Counted from the stretch's first letter, positions 11,401 to 21,265 are shown. The stretch is DNA of 21,303 nt from Balantidium ctenopharyngodoni (GCA_036325645.1 JAWNBB010013826.1:1-21303), one strand, 5' to 3'. Notes: a model not told the origin generated them from the letters alone. Numbers and translations are program-made.

Positions 11401-14400
11401 CATTGGAATCTTTTAAATCTTGATTAAAAATAGTCACATCTTTTATGTTTAAGGTTTTATTATTTCATTGCTCCTGATTGTTATCAAGTAGGTTAAGATA
11501 GTTAGACACAATTTGTATATTCGAGCTCACGTCTTTAACATCGACTATTAATGGATCGAGTTTTTCAATGTCTATCATCTTATTCGGGAACATTTTAAGT
11601 ATAGGAATCTCTTTGAAATAGTCAACTAAACCAAAAGGTAACTCGACGACAACTTTTGCGTTTTTATTTAGATAAAATAGTGTGTTATCGGAGATATGAA
11701 CTCTTGTTATTAGGAAAAAGAATAAAAATTCTCGAAGAACAAGCAATTTCTTTGTTTCAAGCAAGTCTCAATGAATAAATAAATTATCTCTTGCACATAT
11801 ATATTCGAGTTTTTCACCGAGTTCTTTCAGAGTAAATTCTCCTCCTACTGGAAAATAAACATAATTCATTTTATTAATTCCTTTATCCTCATTTTCTTTG
11901 TATATTTGAGTTGACTTACCAACACCAGAGGCATTAGAATAGACTACACTTATGTTGGATTTTTTCAATTCTTCTTTTATTTTATCATTATATTTATTCT
12001 GATCTATTTTAATTGTATCGTATTGTGTTTTTCAATTAAAAATATCCAGTACATCCGAGCTAGCAATATTGTCCTTCGAGTTTTTATCGTCGTTCTTCTG
12101 TATGTTTTCGACATAAAATATCATTATTCATGAATTTGGCTTTTTTACATTGATCATCAATGGGTCGAGATATTTCCGCATTTCGATATGATTAGGCGAA
12201 TCGAATTCTTCTCATCAAATGATACTGAAGACACTGTTGACTTCACATTTAAATGCCCTGTATAAGAAAGCCATTATTTCTTCATTAGATGTTCTTTTAT
12301 TAAAAATTCATAAATTCTGCCGTTGAGGCAAAGCACCTGTTGTTTCTAAATAAAAGGATATTATTTCTAGTTCAAAGTTTTGTCAACGAACACTTTGCAT
12401 TGATAACCCCGAGCTGCCTTTCTTCCTCGCATTGTAAATATTATTGATTATCAATCCGTTAACCTTAAATATTGCTTCAATGTACTTCTTCATGTTTTCG
12501 AGACTTTCATAGAACGATTTATTATTTTCTATCCTATGATTGATTTGATATTTCGTCGCTTGATCAGAAGTTCAAAATTGTATAAAATACTTATTTAAAA
12601 ACAAATATTCTTTCGTTTCATTGTTTTCCTTAATCGAGTTTATTATTTTTCTTAATAATCTGCCATATAAAAACGTCCATTGTGTATTTTCTTCATAACA
12701 TTTTCAGCGGTCGTTTTTTTCTTTTTCTCATTCTTTTTTGAAATCATCCGCGAATTCATCAAGATTTTTTTTTTTCTTGTCGGAAATTCAGGTGATTACG
12801 TTATCTTTAAATTGGATTTCGATGAAAATATTTAACGGGAAACCTCTATATAATTTCTCCTCGGTTAACATGATAATGTTAAATATTTTCATAATACTGT
12901 CAGTGAATTCCTTGTTGATTTTATCGACTTCAGTTTTTTGGTCTTTATTTTGTGATTCTGAAGCAGGCTTAGATTTTTCCGATGATCGTAGTTGTATTTT
13001 ACTTCTTAACTCGAACAGCTGATACCTGTCGTATAATCTATCTTCACCAATTTTGTTTTTAAATTCTAACTGAATTGAAACTTCATCAGCAATACAATTT
13101 AAGTGCAGAACTGAGTCTCCCATTATTCTATATACGTGTTCTTGGTTTGAATCGTTCTTATTATTTATCTGCGCAAATACATCTTTGATCCCGACAATAC
13201 TATTTGCAGTACATACCAATTTATCATTTATTGATCGATCATTGTCGAATGAAGATAATCATAATTCAATGAATTCTCTGTCTGATAATTGTGCGTTCTC
13301 ACGCAATTCATTAAAGAATTGATAAACTTCTTGAAATTCTTTTACTGTCTGCTCTTGCACTCAAGGATTGTCGATATTATTTCAATTATCTCACAAATTA
13401 TTAACAGATTCTTGATTGATATCACCATTTAGAATATAGACTAATAAGTATTCATATAAGTGTATATTATGTCAGAAAATATTAATTTCCGATAAATATT
13501 CTGCGTTAAGTTTTAGGTTTTTGATTTTGTCATTTAATATTTTTATTTTGTTCAGATCAAACTCACCTTCTTTTATTATTTCATTGATATTTATGAGGGT
13601 GTTGTAATAATCCTTTGTTTTTGGTAGTTTATAAATATCAATAATAAAGAGCACATCTTCAATTAGATTGTTCATTCTTGTTTTTCCTGCAAGTTTCAGT
13701 AAATACTTTTTAATTTCATTGAGATTAGTTGCTGTTGTGTTATAAGAAAATATTGATTTAAATATACGAAACTCCTTTTCCATATCGGCTTTATCTATTA
13801 CACTTAATATAATGTCCATTATTTCCCTTTTGATTGTTTTAAAAGAATTTACATCGTATAAGTTCACTAAACTTGAATAGTCTTTCATTGTGGAACTTTG
13901 GATATTTTCGTAGTCTTTCTCACTTAAATTTGTGACTGGATTATTAATTTTTGATATTTTGTTTTCTTCATATCACGCACAGAAGAATAATGAATTTGAA
14001 AGGTTGTTATATTTGTTAACGTTTGGAATTCAATCTCGTTTAATTAACGATGAATCGTCATTATTATATTTCGAATTTAGTTCTCCAACTGTCTCTTGTG
14101 CTCATTTTTTTTCGTAAGCTTTATATATTTCATTTTTCCTATGAAGATCTGGAAAGAAAAAATTATTGTATTTTTTGACTTGGTCTATCTGTTCAATCAG
14201 ATCTGAATATCGCTTATGCATAGATTCTATACTTTTCATGAAATATTTTGTCTTTTCATCGTCAAATATTACTTTGAAACGATTTTTGATTATCAATGAA
14301 TTTTTAAACATTAAATCAAGATCTTTACATTTATACTGGCTTTTGTTGATATAATCTTCCAATTTATTTTTGAAAGAAAGAATGTTTTTGAAGTATTTGG

Positions 14401-16411
14401 TGTCAATAAACATTTGATCATACTTATTATATATTGATTCAAATAGGATTAATTTAAAGGATTGGGTACTATCGAAAAAATCATTTATTGTAATGTAATT
14501 TTTCTCGAAATTATTTCATATCTCTGTTCATATGTAGTTTTTGTCTTGGTTGAATTTGTCGAAATAGGAGAGTATATCATCTGGTTGAAGTGATTCGAGC
14601 AAACAAACCATTTTTTGAATTATGCAAGTTTTAATAACCTTTTGGTTTTTTAATCCATTAATTACGTTATGGGAATATATATTTGAGTACATTGTTATTA
14701 AGTTCTCAACGCTGAATTTCTTCTCTCATATTGAAAGGATTTCATTAATGTCATTATCTGCAATAGTTGGCATTTTAAAAATATAAACCATCATGTTTAT
14801 ATTTAACTTTTCTTTATGATCAAAGTTTAGGATTCAACTTTTGAATTTTTTTAAAAGAAACTTGAATACTTTTGTTTTATGGTTTAAATTTGTCCGTATA
14901 CCGAACATATAAAGTTCATACATCACTTTAAACTTATTGAAATCAGATATTTCCTGGAATCAAGAGGAAATCAATTTTTCATACTGATCTTCTAGAAGAT
15001 TTTTTGAAAGAATCTCAGCGATATTTTTAAAATTTTTTCCACTTTCAAAGCGAGTCAGACTTAACCCCTTTACTAAAACATCAATGTCTATCTTTGCTTT
15101 TCCCTCCTTAAATAACATGTCTTTTGTTAAATATTCAATTCAATCCTCCCCGAATAAATTTCCATTTATAACTCTTTCGACAATTTTATCGTGAATATTC
15201 CAATCATACGTATTGATAGTTAGATTATCTTTTCTAATGCTTTGAAGTAAAACGTCCCTTATTTCAACAAGTTTTTCTAAATCTTTTTCTTTGTATTCTT
15301 CTAAATATAACTCCCAAAGATGTTTTGAAATCAACAGCTTCGTATTTTTATTTTTGGTTAAGAAAACCGAAATTAATTGAATGAAGTTTTTGAAATTATT
15401 TTCAATTGTTTTGACGTTTTCTAAGTAATTATTGAGATAAATTGGTAGAGGAGAAGATAAATTACTAATCTTGTCGATATTATTATTAATAAACGTCATT
15501 CATTCGAAAGGACTAGTAAATAGGGAGAACCATTTATTTAGATCAACCAAATTTTCAATGATTTGAAAGATAGGATCCATCTCCGATCCAGTTCACCCTT
15601 TGAAATGCAAGGTGTTTTTGAAGATGAGATCTTGGATAATTCCCTGTTTCTCAGGCTGACATTGTAAGATATAGTTTATAAACTCATTGGAGATATATTG
15701 CCGCCTGAAATATAAATTGAGTAAAGTGTCACGTCTTTTAATATTAATTTTTTTCGTAACTTTGTTTTTAATGGAATTACTATTATCAATGAATTTGAAT
15801 ATTTTGGGTAAATTCGGTTCGAGATTCTCTAGGCTCATTCTCAATGTTTTAATTGTCTCTGGGTGTTTATTTTCAGAGATGATGATTTTATTTAAATCAA
15901 AGCTGTCTAATAACTTGACTTGCTCGTTCTCTAGGGCATAAGGAAATTTTTCATTTATGATTCATTTTCAACCATCTAAAACAGAGCAGTATAAATAGAA
16001 CTCATAATAACTTTGCCGAATTCAGTTTTTGCAACTTTGGATTCAACTTCTTTGACTGAGTTGATTATTATTCTCAATAATAAACAACAAGAAGTACTTG
16101 TATTGGTTTGTCTGGCTAATTGGTTGAGTTAATTGGGGGAAAACAACGTCGAAAATGAAAACATTTCCTTGGCTTCCTTCGGTAGGACTTATCAGGACGT
16201 TAACCGAATCGGCCATGTAATTCTGTATTTGTAGTTGAAGTTTATACGCTAGTTGATTATCATTTTCAACGTAATCGAATATGCAAATAAACTCTTGGTT
16301 TCCTCTTTGGAAGCATGTAATATCGCTTCAACAGTTGTTTACAGTAAAATATTGAATATTTGTGAAGAGTTCAATTGCATTGGTTTTGATTCAGAAAAAA
16401 AATCTTGGCAT
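2441..16411 (-). CDS. RNF213: RNF213/mysterin-like giant AAA+ E3 ligase, RING-less
   Basis: One uninterrupted frame of 4656 codons runs from the ATG at 16411 (in-frame TAA four codons upstream) to two consecutive TAA stops. I followed the frame along its whole length: no TAA or TAG occurs, no intron is needed, and more than seventy UGA codons are read as Trp. Vertebrate RNF213 is a ~5200-residue AAA+ ubiquitin ligase acting in lipid-droplet biology and antimicrobial ubiquitylation. The order matches it: an N-terminal arm (~1-1400), AAA2 with ASGVGKS (1494-1500), AAA3 with GDTGCGKT (1917-1924), HAGTT, FFDEINT and ACNPYR, AAA4 with GNPGLSKT (2267-2274), FFDEMGLAE and KMNRG, degenerate AAA5/6, a helical E3 shell, an RZ finger (~3835-3880) and the conserved C-terminus. 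The RING that precedes the RZ finger in vertebrates is missing. No glycan-binding CBM20 is recognisable at the N-terminus, though the first ~150 residues look beta-rich. Confidence 0.93.
4772..4909 (-). other. RZ-type zinc finger of the RNF213-like protein
   Basis: Residues ~3835-3880 read YICKCGNQFVVPPCG, then FPCLVCNEEIGGLRH. This aligns without gaps to the RZ consensus (Y-x-C-x3-H, then ECG, then C-x2-C…IGG). Cys3837, Cys3857 and Cys3860 fall on zinc ligands, and Cys3848 falls on the ECG cysteine tied to transthiolation activity in RNF213. The histidine of the C-x3-H pair is Asn3841 here. Cys3839, one residue after a further Cys-Lys, may substitute for it. Ligand roles are inferred from the motif, not demonstrated. 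Confidence 0.85.
8792..9772 (-). other. AAA4 module, catalytically complete
   Basis: Residues ~2214-2540. The Walker A GNPGLSKT (Lys2273) has Ser in place of the second Gly, exactly as in vertebrate RNF213 (GKPGSSKS), so this is a family trait and not decay. The Walker B FFDEMGLAE (Asp2346, Glu2347) is followed by FVGISNFELDASKMNRG, the sensor and arginine region. NFHGSRDFYHTIK matches the vertebrate FFGLRDYYSLIK. AAA3 and AAA4 are the pair known to hydrolyse ATP in this family, and both look intact here. Confidence 0.9.
9814..10744 (-). other. AAA3 module, catalytically complete
   Basis: Residues ~1890-2200. The Walker A GDTGCGKT has Lys1923 and Thr1924. HAGTTEDDI follows at the place of vertebrate HGGTTADMI. 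The Walker B is VWVFFDEINT (Asp1989, Glu1990), and sensor-type ACNPYR has Asn2025. Downstream, VNPLPHSLLNYVYNFG and VSLRDVNRF match vertebrate ALPPSLIPLVWDFG and VSLRDVERC. All residues needed for ATP hydrolysis are present. This is the strongest family signature in the window. Confidence 0.9.
10814..11968 (-). other. AAA2-type nucleotide-binding module
   Basis: Residues ~1482-1866 of the giant protein. The P-loop-like NASGVGKS (Lys1499) lacks the first glycine of a Walker A, as the vertebrate AAA2 motif (DRAGMGKT) also does. It is followed by FPVGGEF and by the helical IHWDLLETKKLLVLREF segment, which matches the vertebrate stretch around HLDVTSSVQTG. No Walker B acidic pair follows, so the site probably binds ATP structurally rather than hydrolysing it, as known for RNF213 AAA2. 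The module boundaries are approximate. Confidence 0.7.
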
Positions 16412-16726
16412 CTCTTTTAATTATAATATTATATATTAGAGTATTTAAATCAATAATTAATACTATTTGTCACTATTAATAACTTGAATTGGAATCAGTT
16501 TTCCTCTTTTCTTGATTTGGTAAATATGGTTATTCACTCATAGATCAAGTTAAAGAGTGAATAGATGGAGGTAAAGTAGTATAAAGATGATTTATAAAGC
16601 TGGGTAAAATTAAGTTTTTATTTAGAGTTCCTGACATTAGATATTTTAAATAATAAAAAGTAGTTAAATAATAAATTATTTGGGGAGAGTAATTAGGTAT
16701 ATGACAAGTAATTATTATTTACTTAA
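16412..16726. other. 5' flank of the giant gene, AT-rich
   Basis: This is about 315 bases between the ATG of the RNF213-like gene and the first SINE-like copy. No ORF is visible. An 8-bp inverted repeat, attcactc (16532-16539) and gagtgaat (16555-16562) around a 15-base loop, is the only local structure. It is too short to interpret. The promoter of the giant gene should lie here or within the repeats beyond. Confidence 0.5.
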
Positions 16727-17001
16727 GCTTGCCTCATAAATCGGTCGGTTCATGCCTTAGACCTGCACATAAAAAGGTCATGAGTTCAAATCCCGAGGTA
16801 AGCGAATTGGGGAAAAGATACAGATGCATCTTTGACTAGCATTAGGCTAGGTAAACTATTGGAAAATGCAGGTAGAAACGGATGCAGCAAAGCCAGAGAA
16901 AATACAAAAAGATACATGAGAAACCACGAGGGATTAGAAAACATGACGATTTAGATAGATAAAGAGATATCTTAATATGATATTACAACATAAAAATAAA
17001 C
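16727..17001 (+). mobile_element. tRNA-derived SINE-like repeat, copy 1 (full length)
   Basis: The first 77 bases (16727-16803) form a tRNA-like head. Ends GCTTGCC and GGTAAGC pair as a seven-base acceptor stem, an A-box-like atcggtcggtt follows, and a good B box, gagttcaaatccc, lies at 16782-16794. The middle (agacctgcacat…aaggtc) resembles a worn tRNA-Cys(GCA) anticodon arm. A unique body of ~175 bases follows, then a short cataaa-type tail. Copy 2 is about 90 % identical by eye over the full length. A polymerase III promoter head, unrelated body and simple tail are the hallmarks of a SINE. No coding capacity is seen, so any mobility would need a partner LINE not present here. Confidence 0.72.
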
Positions 17002-17047
17002 TAATATATTATAATTAACAAATAACAATGATAATAATAATATTATA

Positions 17048-17320
17048 GCTTGCCTCATAAGATCGGTCGGTTCATGCCTTAGACCTGCACATAAAAGGTC
17101 ATGAGTTCAAATCCTGAGGTAAGCGAATTGGGGAAAAGATGCAGATGCATCTTTGACTAGCATTAGCTTGGGGTAAACTATTGGGAAATGCAGGTAGAAA
17201 TGGATGCAGCAAAGCCAGAGAAGATACAAAGAGATACATGAGAAACCAGAAATGATGATAAAACATGGCTATTTAGATAAATAAATAGATATCTTAATAT
17301 GATATTACAACATAAACATA
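17048..17320 (+). mobile_element. tRNA-derived SINE-like repeat, copy 2 (full length)
   Basis: This copy lies in the same orientation as copy 1 and shares its exact start (agcttgcctcataa) and its end (gatattacaacataaa). The tRNA-like head is 17048-17124, with B box gagttcaaatcct. Differences from copy 1 are scattered substitutions and one- or two-base indels, as expected for independently aged insertions or an old tandem copy. The tail reads cataaacataata. The two copies are separated by ~46 bases of AT-rich DNA. No convincing target-site duplication can be picked out because both flanks are nearly pure A and T. Confidence 0.72.
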
Positions 17321-17413
17321 ATAATTATATTCATTAAAATTATCTTTTAAAACAAATCAATTTTGTTGTGAGGTTAGTATTCTGTTTAAATAATTGAACA
17401 AATTTATAAAAAT

Positions 17414-17591
17414 TATGTTTATGTTTATGTTGTAATATCATATTAAGATATCTATTTATCTTTCTAAATCGCCATGTTTTCTAATCTCTTTTGGTTTCTC
17501 ATGTATCTCTTTGTTTCTTCTCTGGCTTTGCTGCATCCATTTCTACCTGCATTTCCCAATAGTTTACCCTAGCCTAATGCTCGTCAAAGAT
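17414..17591 (-). mobile_element. SINE-like repeat, copy 3 (inverted, 5'-truncated)
   Basis: The reverse complement matches the body and tail of copies 1 and 2, from ctttgac(g/t)agcattaggct through ggatgcagcaaagccagaga to gatattacaacataaa. The tRNA-like head and the first part of the body are absent, so ~95 bases are missing at the 5' end. The tail is the longest of the three, with cataaa units ending in cataatt. 5' truncation with an intact 3' end is typical of target-primed reverse transcription, which supports the SINE reading over a plain tandem duplication. Confidence 0.75.
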
Positions 17592-17690
17592 AATTATAAT
17601 ATATTTACTTACTTTAATAATATGTTTAAATCATTAATAAACAATAGCAATAACAATTAAAAAATAATTGCTTGTTAATATTGGGGGATA

Positions 17691-17700
17691 ATATATAAAA
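17691..17700 (+). promoter_or_regulatory. Possible TATA-like element of the PDI gene
   Basis: The string atatataaaa ends five bases before the PDI start codon at 17706. In DNA this rich in A and T such a match has little weight, and the spacing would leave almost no 5' leader. It may simply be part of the leader. It is listed only because it is the best candidate between the truncated repeat and the gene. Confidence 0.2.
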
Positions 17701-17705
17701 AGAAC

Positions 17706-19289
17706 ATGAAACTCTTTTGCTCACTCCTTTTTTTTCTTTGAACAACGCTAATAGCCTCACTTCAGGGAGTTGATCATGAGCGGGAACAACATCAGTCTGA
17801 CTTAGAAAAACCTAAAGACGATTTCGAAAACAACCCTAATGTTATAAATCTAACAGACGAAAATTTCGATTCATTCACAGAGGAAATATCAGAGACAGGG
17901 GCAATGATCGTATTTTATGCTCCATGGTGTGAACATTGCAAAGCATTACATCCAGTTTTTTCAAAAGCTGCCGATATCCTAAAAGAGAAAACCTCATCGA
18001 TCCGGTTCGCAATAATCGACGCTATTTCAAATGAAAAAACAGCGAAACAATACAACATTGAAAGTTTTCCCTCAATTTATTTCTTTTTAAAAGGAGAGTT
18101 ATATGAATACCAAGGCCCTAGAACTACTGAAAAACTCATTGCGTTCAGTGAAAGAAAAGTGATCGGACCATATCGCGCAGTTACATCCGTGGAAGAAGTG
18201 GTTCAATATTCCAAAGGTGTAAACTTGGTTCTCTTATCCACTCTTCAAAATGACAAAGAGGACGAATTGAGCGTGTTCCGTGAATATGGCAATATGAGCC
18301 ACGATATCGATTTCATTCATTGCCCAAGCAAAGAATGCGTTGATCAATATCAAGGAGAAATTGTTTTTCTTCGTTCATTTGATGAACCATTATTAAAATT
18401 CCCCTACAATACCATAAGTAAAGACACCCTTAAAAGGTTCATTGATATCTATGGTATTGAAATGGGTGGTTTGTTCAATGAATACGCTATTGAAGCAATG
18501 TTTGGATTCGAAAAGGCTTCTCTTTTGTACTTCAGAGATCAAAACGATAAAGATCAAATCGCAAAAGATATCCTAATAAAAGAACTCGCTAGTGAACATC
18601 GGGAAGACATGTACTTTTTTGTTTTAGATATCAACAGTAGCCGTCTTTTCGAGCAGGCCGCTTCATTTTTCAAAGTCGATTTAGTTGACTATCCCCGCAT
18701 TCAAATCTGCAACTTCAAATCACACGAAGAAATCGCCAATTATATTCTCCCTCTCAATAAAGGAACCAAAGATATCACTTCTACAAATATCGAGAAATTC
18801 ATCTCTGATTTCAAAGCGAATAACCTAAAAAAAGCCTTAAAAACAGAGAGGATTCCTATACAAGATAGACAATATCATGTTATCGTAGGTAAAACATTCG
18901 AAGAGGATATTATAAAAAATAAGAAAAAAGTGGTTTGACTTGTCACTCACAAGAATTGCCAAATGTGTGAATTTATCGATGTAACATGGAATATTTTAGG
19001 AGATAAATATAATGAAAATGATGATATAATGATTGCCAAAATTGATTTGACCGAGAATGAAGTCGAAGGGTTTAAGTTTGAGGAGTATCCTGTTATAATA
19101 GGATACTATAGGGATAGTAAAGAAATAAGTGAAACGTATCTTGGTGAGACTCAGATAATACTAATTGAAGAGTGGATTGCTTATAATATGGGGTGGATGA
19201 ATGTGAAAGATAATGTGAAGGAGGGTACGGTAGAAGCAATTGAAGAGGGTAAGGATTTGGAGAAAGAAAAGGTTGTTGAGGAATTATAA
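17706..19289 (+). CDS. Protein disulfide isomerase (thioredoxin-fold, ER)
   Basis: This 527-residue protein ends at TAA. The ATG at 17706 begins a signal peptide (MKLFCSLLFFLWTTLIAS), whose Trp12 is a UGA codon. Domain a (~45-150) has VFYAPWCEHCK with active-site Cys75 and Cys78 and the cis-proline stretch SFPSIYFF. The ~150-390 region fits the inactive b and b' domains. Domain a' (~390-500) begins KKVVWLVTHKNCQMC, with Trp411 again a UGA codon and Cys418/Cys421 in place of a CGHC centre, and it keeps the cis-proline EYPVI. The tail is acidic and ends VVEEL, only loosely like a KDEL signal. Length and a-b-b'-a' order are normal for PDI. The gene diverges from the giant ligase gene across the SINE-filled spacer and has no intron. 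Confidence 0.9.
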
Positions 19290-20550
19290 TGAGAAGGTAT
19301 ATTATTATAATAAGGTATTAACAATAGTAGTAATTTAAAAGAAATATCTTGGAATGGAGACAGTTACCCGTTTGAGACAAGTAATCCAATGAAGTTATAA
19401 TATAGGTTGATGCAAAGTAATGAAGGGGAAAATTGAATTCGAGACAGAAGAGAGGATTAGATCTTTGTATTGTGGTTGATACTGAGGAGATTAAGAGGAA
19501 AGGTAAGTAGATATAATTGAGGTAAATGATGATGGGCTTGTAACTATAGTTAAATGAATGAAAAAAGAATGAAAAAGCTTAAAAATTCAATTGATGACTA
19601 TAGATAGGAAGATTCAACAGGATTTTTTCGACTTGCTTAGGAAGCTACAACAAGACTGAAACTTAAACAAAAGGGAAGAAAAGTTGAAAATATATGCTAA
19701 AAGACTTTGGAACCCAAAAAACTCACACTCAAACACTGTTTGCTTTCAATGCAAAAACGGATTAATCCTATACTACCTCTGCTTCTTACTTCTTCTTAAA
19801 GCTCAAGTACCATTCCCTTTTATACCGTAGAAACTGATCGATATCCTCTTTTCTTTTTTCTCAGGCTTAGAGCCTTTCCTTATACTGCGAAGTCTCTAAT
19901 CGCTTTTTCGTCTTTTATTTGATCTCATGTTTTTATTATTATTATTTAAAACATGAAATCATTTTAATATGTTAATCTTGGATTTGAGCATGATAGATTT
20001 ATCCTAGACATACAACATTTCATTCAAATTTCACGCTTCAATTTTCATTATCTCTTCTCCCTTCTATGTTTCCTTGTATTGGAACATTCCTTGTTCCACG
20101 ATGTTGAAAATAACTCCCATCATAACTATCACTTCGAAAAATACTAGTGTAATTTCCTCCATTAACTCCCTAATATTTTTCTCTGATTTTCAATGATGCA
20201 CCCACTCCATTCCATAACTTCGACTTACATCATATTCTTTCAATGAATTCCTATGATTATTTATCCATTAAGATTATATTTTCCTCTTCTTCATGTGATT
20301 GCATTGCAATTCACCCTTGTCACTTATTTTTTATTCAAACTATTTTTATTTTTATTAATACTAATCTTAATTATTCATTTATTTAAAAGATAATTTTCCT
20401 GTTGTTTTAATTAATAAATTGTTTGTTCTTAACTCTAAGCCAATAGTTTACTTATTCAATCTCTTTTATATTAACGGGCTATTAGTTAAAAATATCTTGA
20501 ATTAATAAATATATCCTATCAACTTAATATTTCACACTATTACAAGTACA
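19290..20550. other. Spacer between convergent genes, weak ORFs only
   Basis: This 1.26 kb spacer lies between the 3' ends of the PDI gene (+) and the Cys-rich gene (-). From ~19740 to ~20340 the + strand is strongly pyrimidine-rich, as it is opposite the minus-strand genes here, but no long minus frame is open. Fragments such as a 48-codon frame starting with Met (MEWVHHWKSEK…, within 20080-20230) and a short basic frame near 19770-19850 are broken by TAA or TAG. The rest has stops in every frame. It may be a relic gene or only 3' sequence. No RNA gene or repeat is visible. Confidence 0.5.
19558..19830 (+). CDS. Doubtful small ORF, 90 residues
   Basis: With UGA as Trp, a frame of 90 codons runs from the ATG at 19558 to TAG at 19828-19830. 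It encodes a basic N-terminal half (KREEKLKIYAKRLWNPKN), a Cys-x2-Cys (VCFQCKNG), and a hydrophobic stretch (LILYYLCFLLLL) near the C-terminus. This would suit a small membrane protein, but I recognise no family. With only two stop codons in AT-rich DNA, a frame this long can arise by chance. A GTAAGT just upstream (19503-19508) could be a splice donor or coincidence. Confidence 0.15.
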
Positions 20551-21165
20551 CTAATTATCTCATAATACGACAATCATCGCAATAAATAACAAACTAAATT
20601 TCATCGATTGCGCTGCGTTATAGCAGTTCTGGTCAGTAATGTCCTGAATCTTTATCTTATATTGGTCATAAAACGGTATTTTAATATATTGAAAAAAGTC
20701 ATCGAAATCCTTAAAAGTCTCCGAAGGTATGATATAGTTCTTTTCTCCCGATCTTGTTTTTAAATGCTCATTTACCTTAAACCCGCAGTTATCATATCAT
20801 TTTGTAGGTTCATATCATTCATTTTTGGACTTTGCCCCCCATAATTGCAGTGCGAATTCTAAGCAAATATTGAGTGTTTTGTCCCCATTTTCACTTGAAA
20901 GAAAGGAGTATTCCATTGGATTGCACCCTAGACACATTAGTATTTCTAAATTAGTATATTTTCTTAGGCAAGGATCTGTTCAGAAACTTGAGATTTCTTT
21001 TTTAATATAATCATCGTGGACACTGTTGCAGCAAGCTTCGTTGTTATACATGTAGCATTGTAATCATGAAGGGAACGGGTCTCGACTGGTGTATCCAGTT
21101 CAAGTGCAAAGTTGTGACAATGCTGTTTGTATCATTGTCAGGGAAAGTATTATTATAATATCCAT
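20551..21165 (-). CDS. Secreted Cys-rich folate-receptor-like protein
   Basis: Without UGA as Trp no long ORF exists here. With it, 204 codons run from the ATG at 21165 to TAG (20553-20551), and six Trp residues are UGA codons. Residues 1-18 (MDIIIILSLTMIQTALSQ) form a signal peptide. The mature part has regularly spaced cysteines: Cys20, Cys37, Cys45-Cys46 (NNEACCNS), Cys66, Cys78, Cys81 (LMCLGCNP), Cys101 (ICLEFALQLW), Cys127 and Cys181. The CC pair, then C, then CxxCxP, recalls the folate-receptor-like family, whose members bind folate or other ligands outside the cell. The assignment rests on pattern alone. The C-terminus is hydrophobic (FSLLFIAMIVVLW), fitting a GPI-attachment signal or one membrane anchor. 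The gene lies about 100 bp from the telomere. Confidence 0.72.
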
Positions 21166-21265
21166 TTAAGAAAGAAAAATATGATTATATGTATTTGTTT
21201 ATTAAATATGATGATAAGAAAAAATAATTAATAAAAAAATAAAAATTCCTAATAATCAATCAAAG
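21166..21265. other. Right subtelomeric leader
   Basis: About 100 AT-rich bases lie between the start codon of the Cys-rich gene and the telomeric repeat. Promoter and 5' leader of that gene must fit here, which makes it an unusually short upstream region. No distinct motif can be singled out. Confidence 0.5.

Noticed and set aside
2478-15941. Many short ORFs on the plus strand and in other minus frames
   Set aside because: All lie opposite or out of frame with the continuous 4656-codon gene, which explains the conserved motifs in one frame.
2441-16411. A cluster of separate small genes or a decayed pseudogene
   Set aside because: Every break in the standard-code reading is a UGA in one constant frame, and conserved family residues continue across the breaks.
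16727-17124. Two functional tRNA genes
   Set aside because: The acceptor stem and B box look good, but the T stem has mismatches, the anticodon loop is 9-10 bases, and the heads continue into a shared ~175-base body. Degenerate SINE heads explain this better.
19770-19870. TAA read as glutamine, giving a longer basic coiled-coil peptide on the minus strand
   Set aside because: Reading TAA as Gln gives a plausible-looking peptide, but the giant gene has no in-frame TAA in 4656 codons and ends in two, so TAA is a true stop here.
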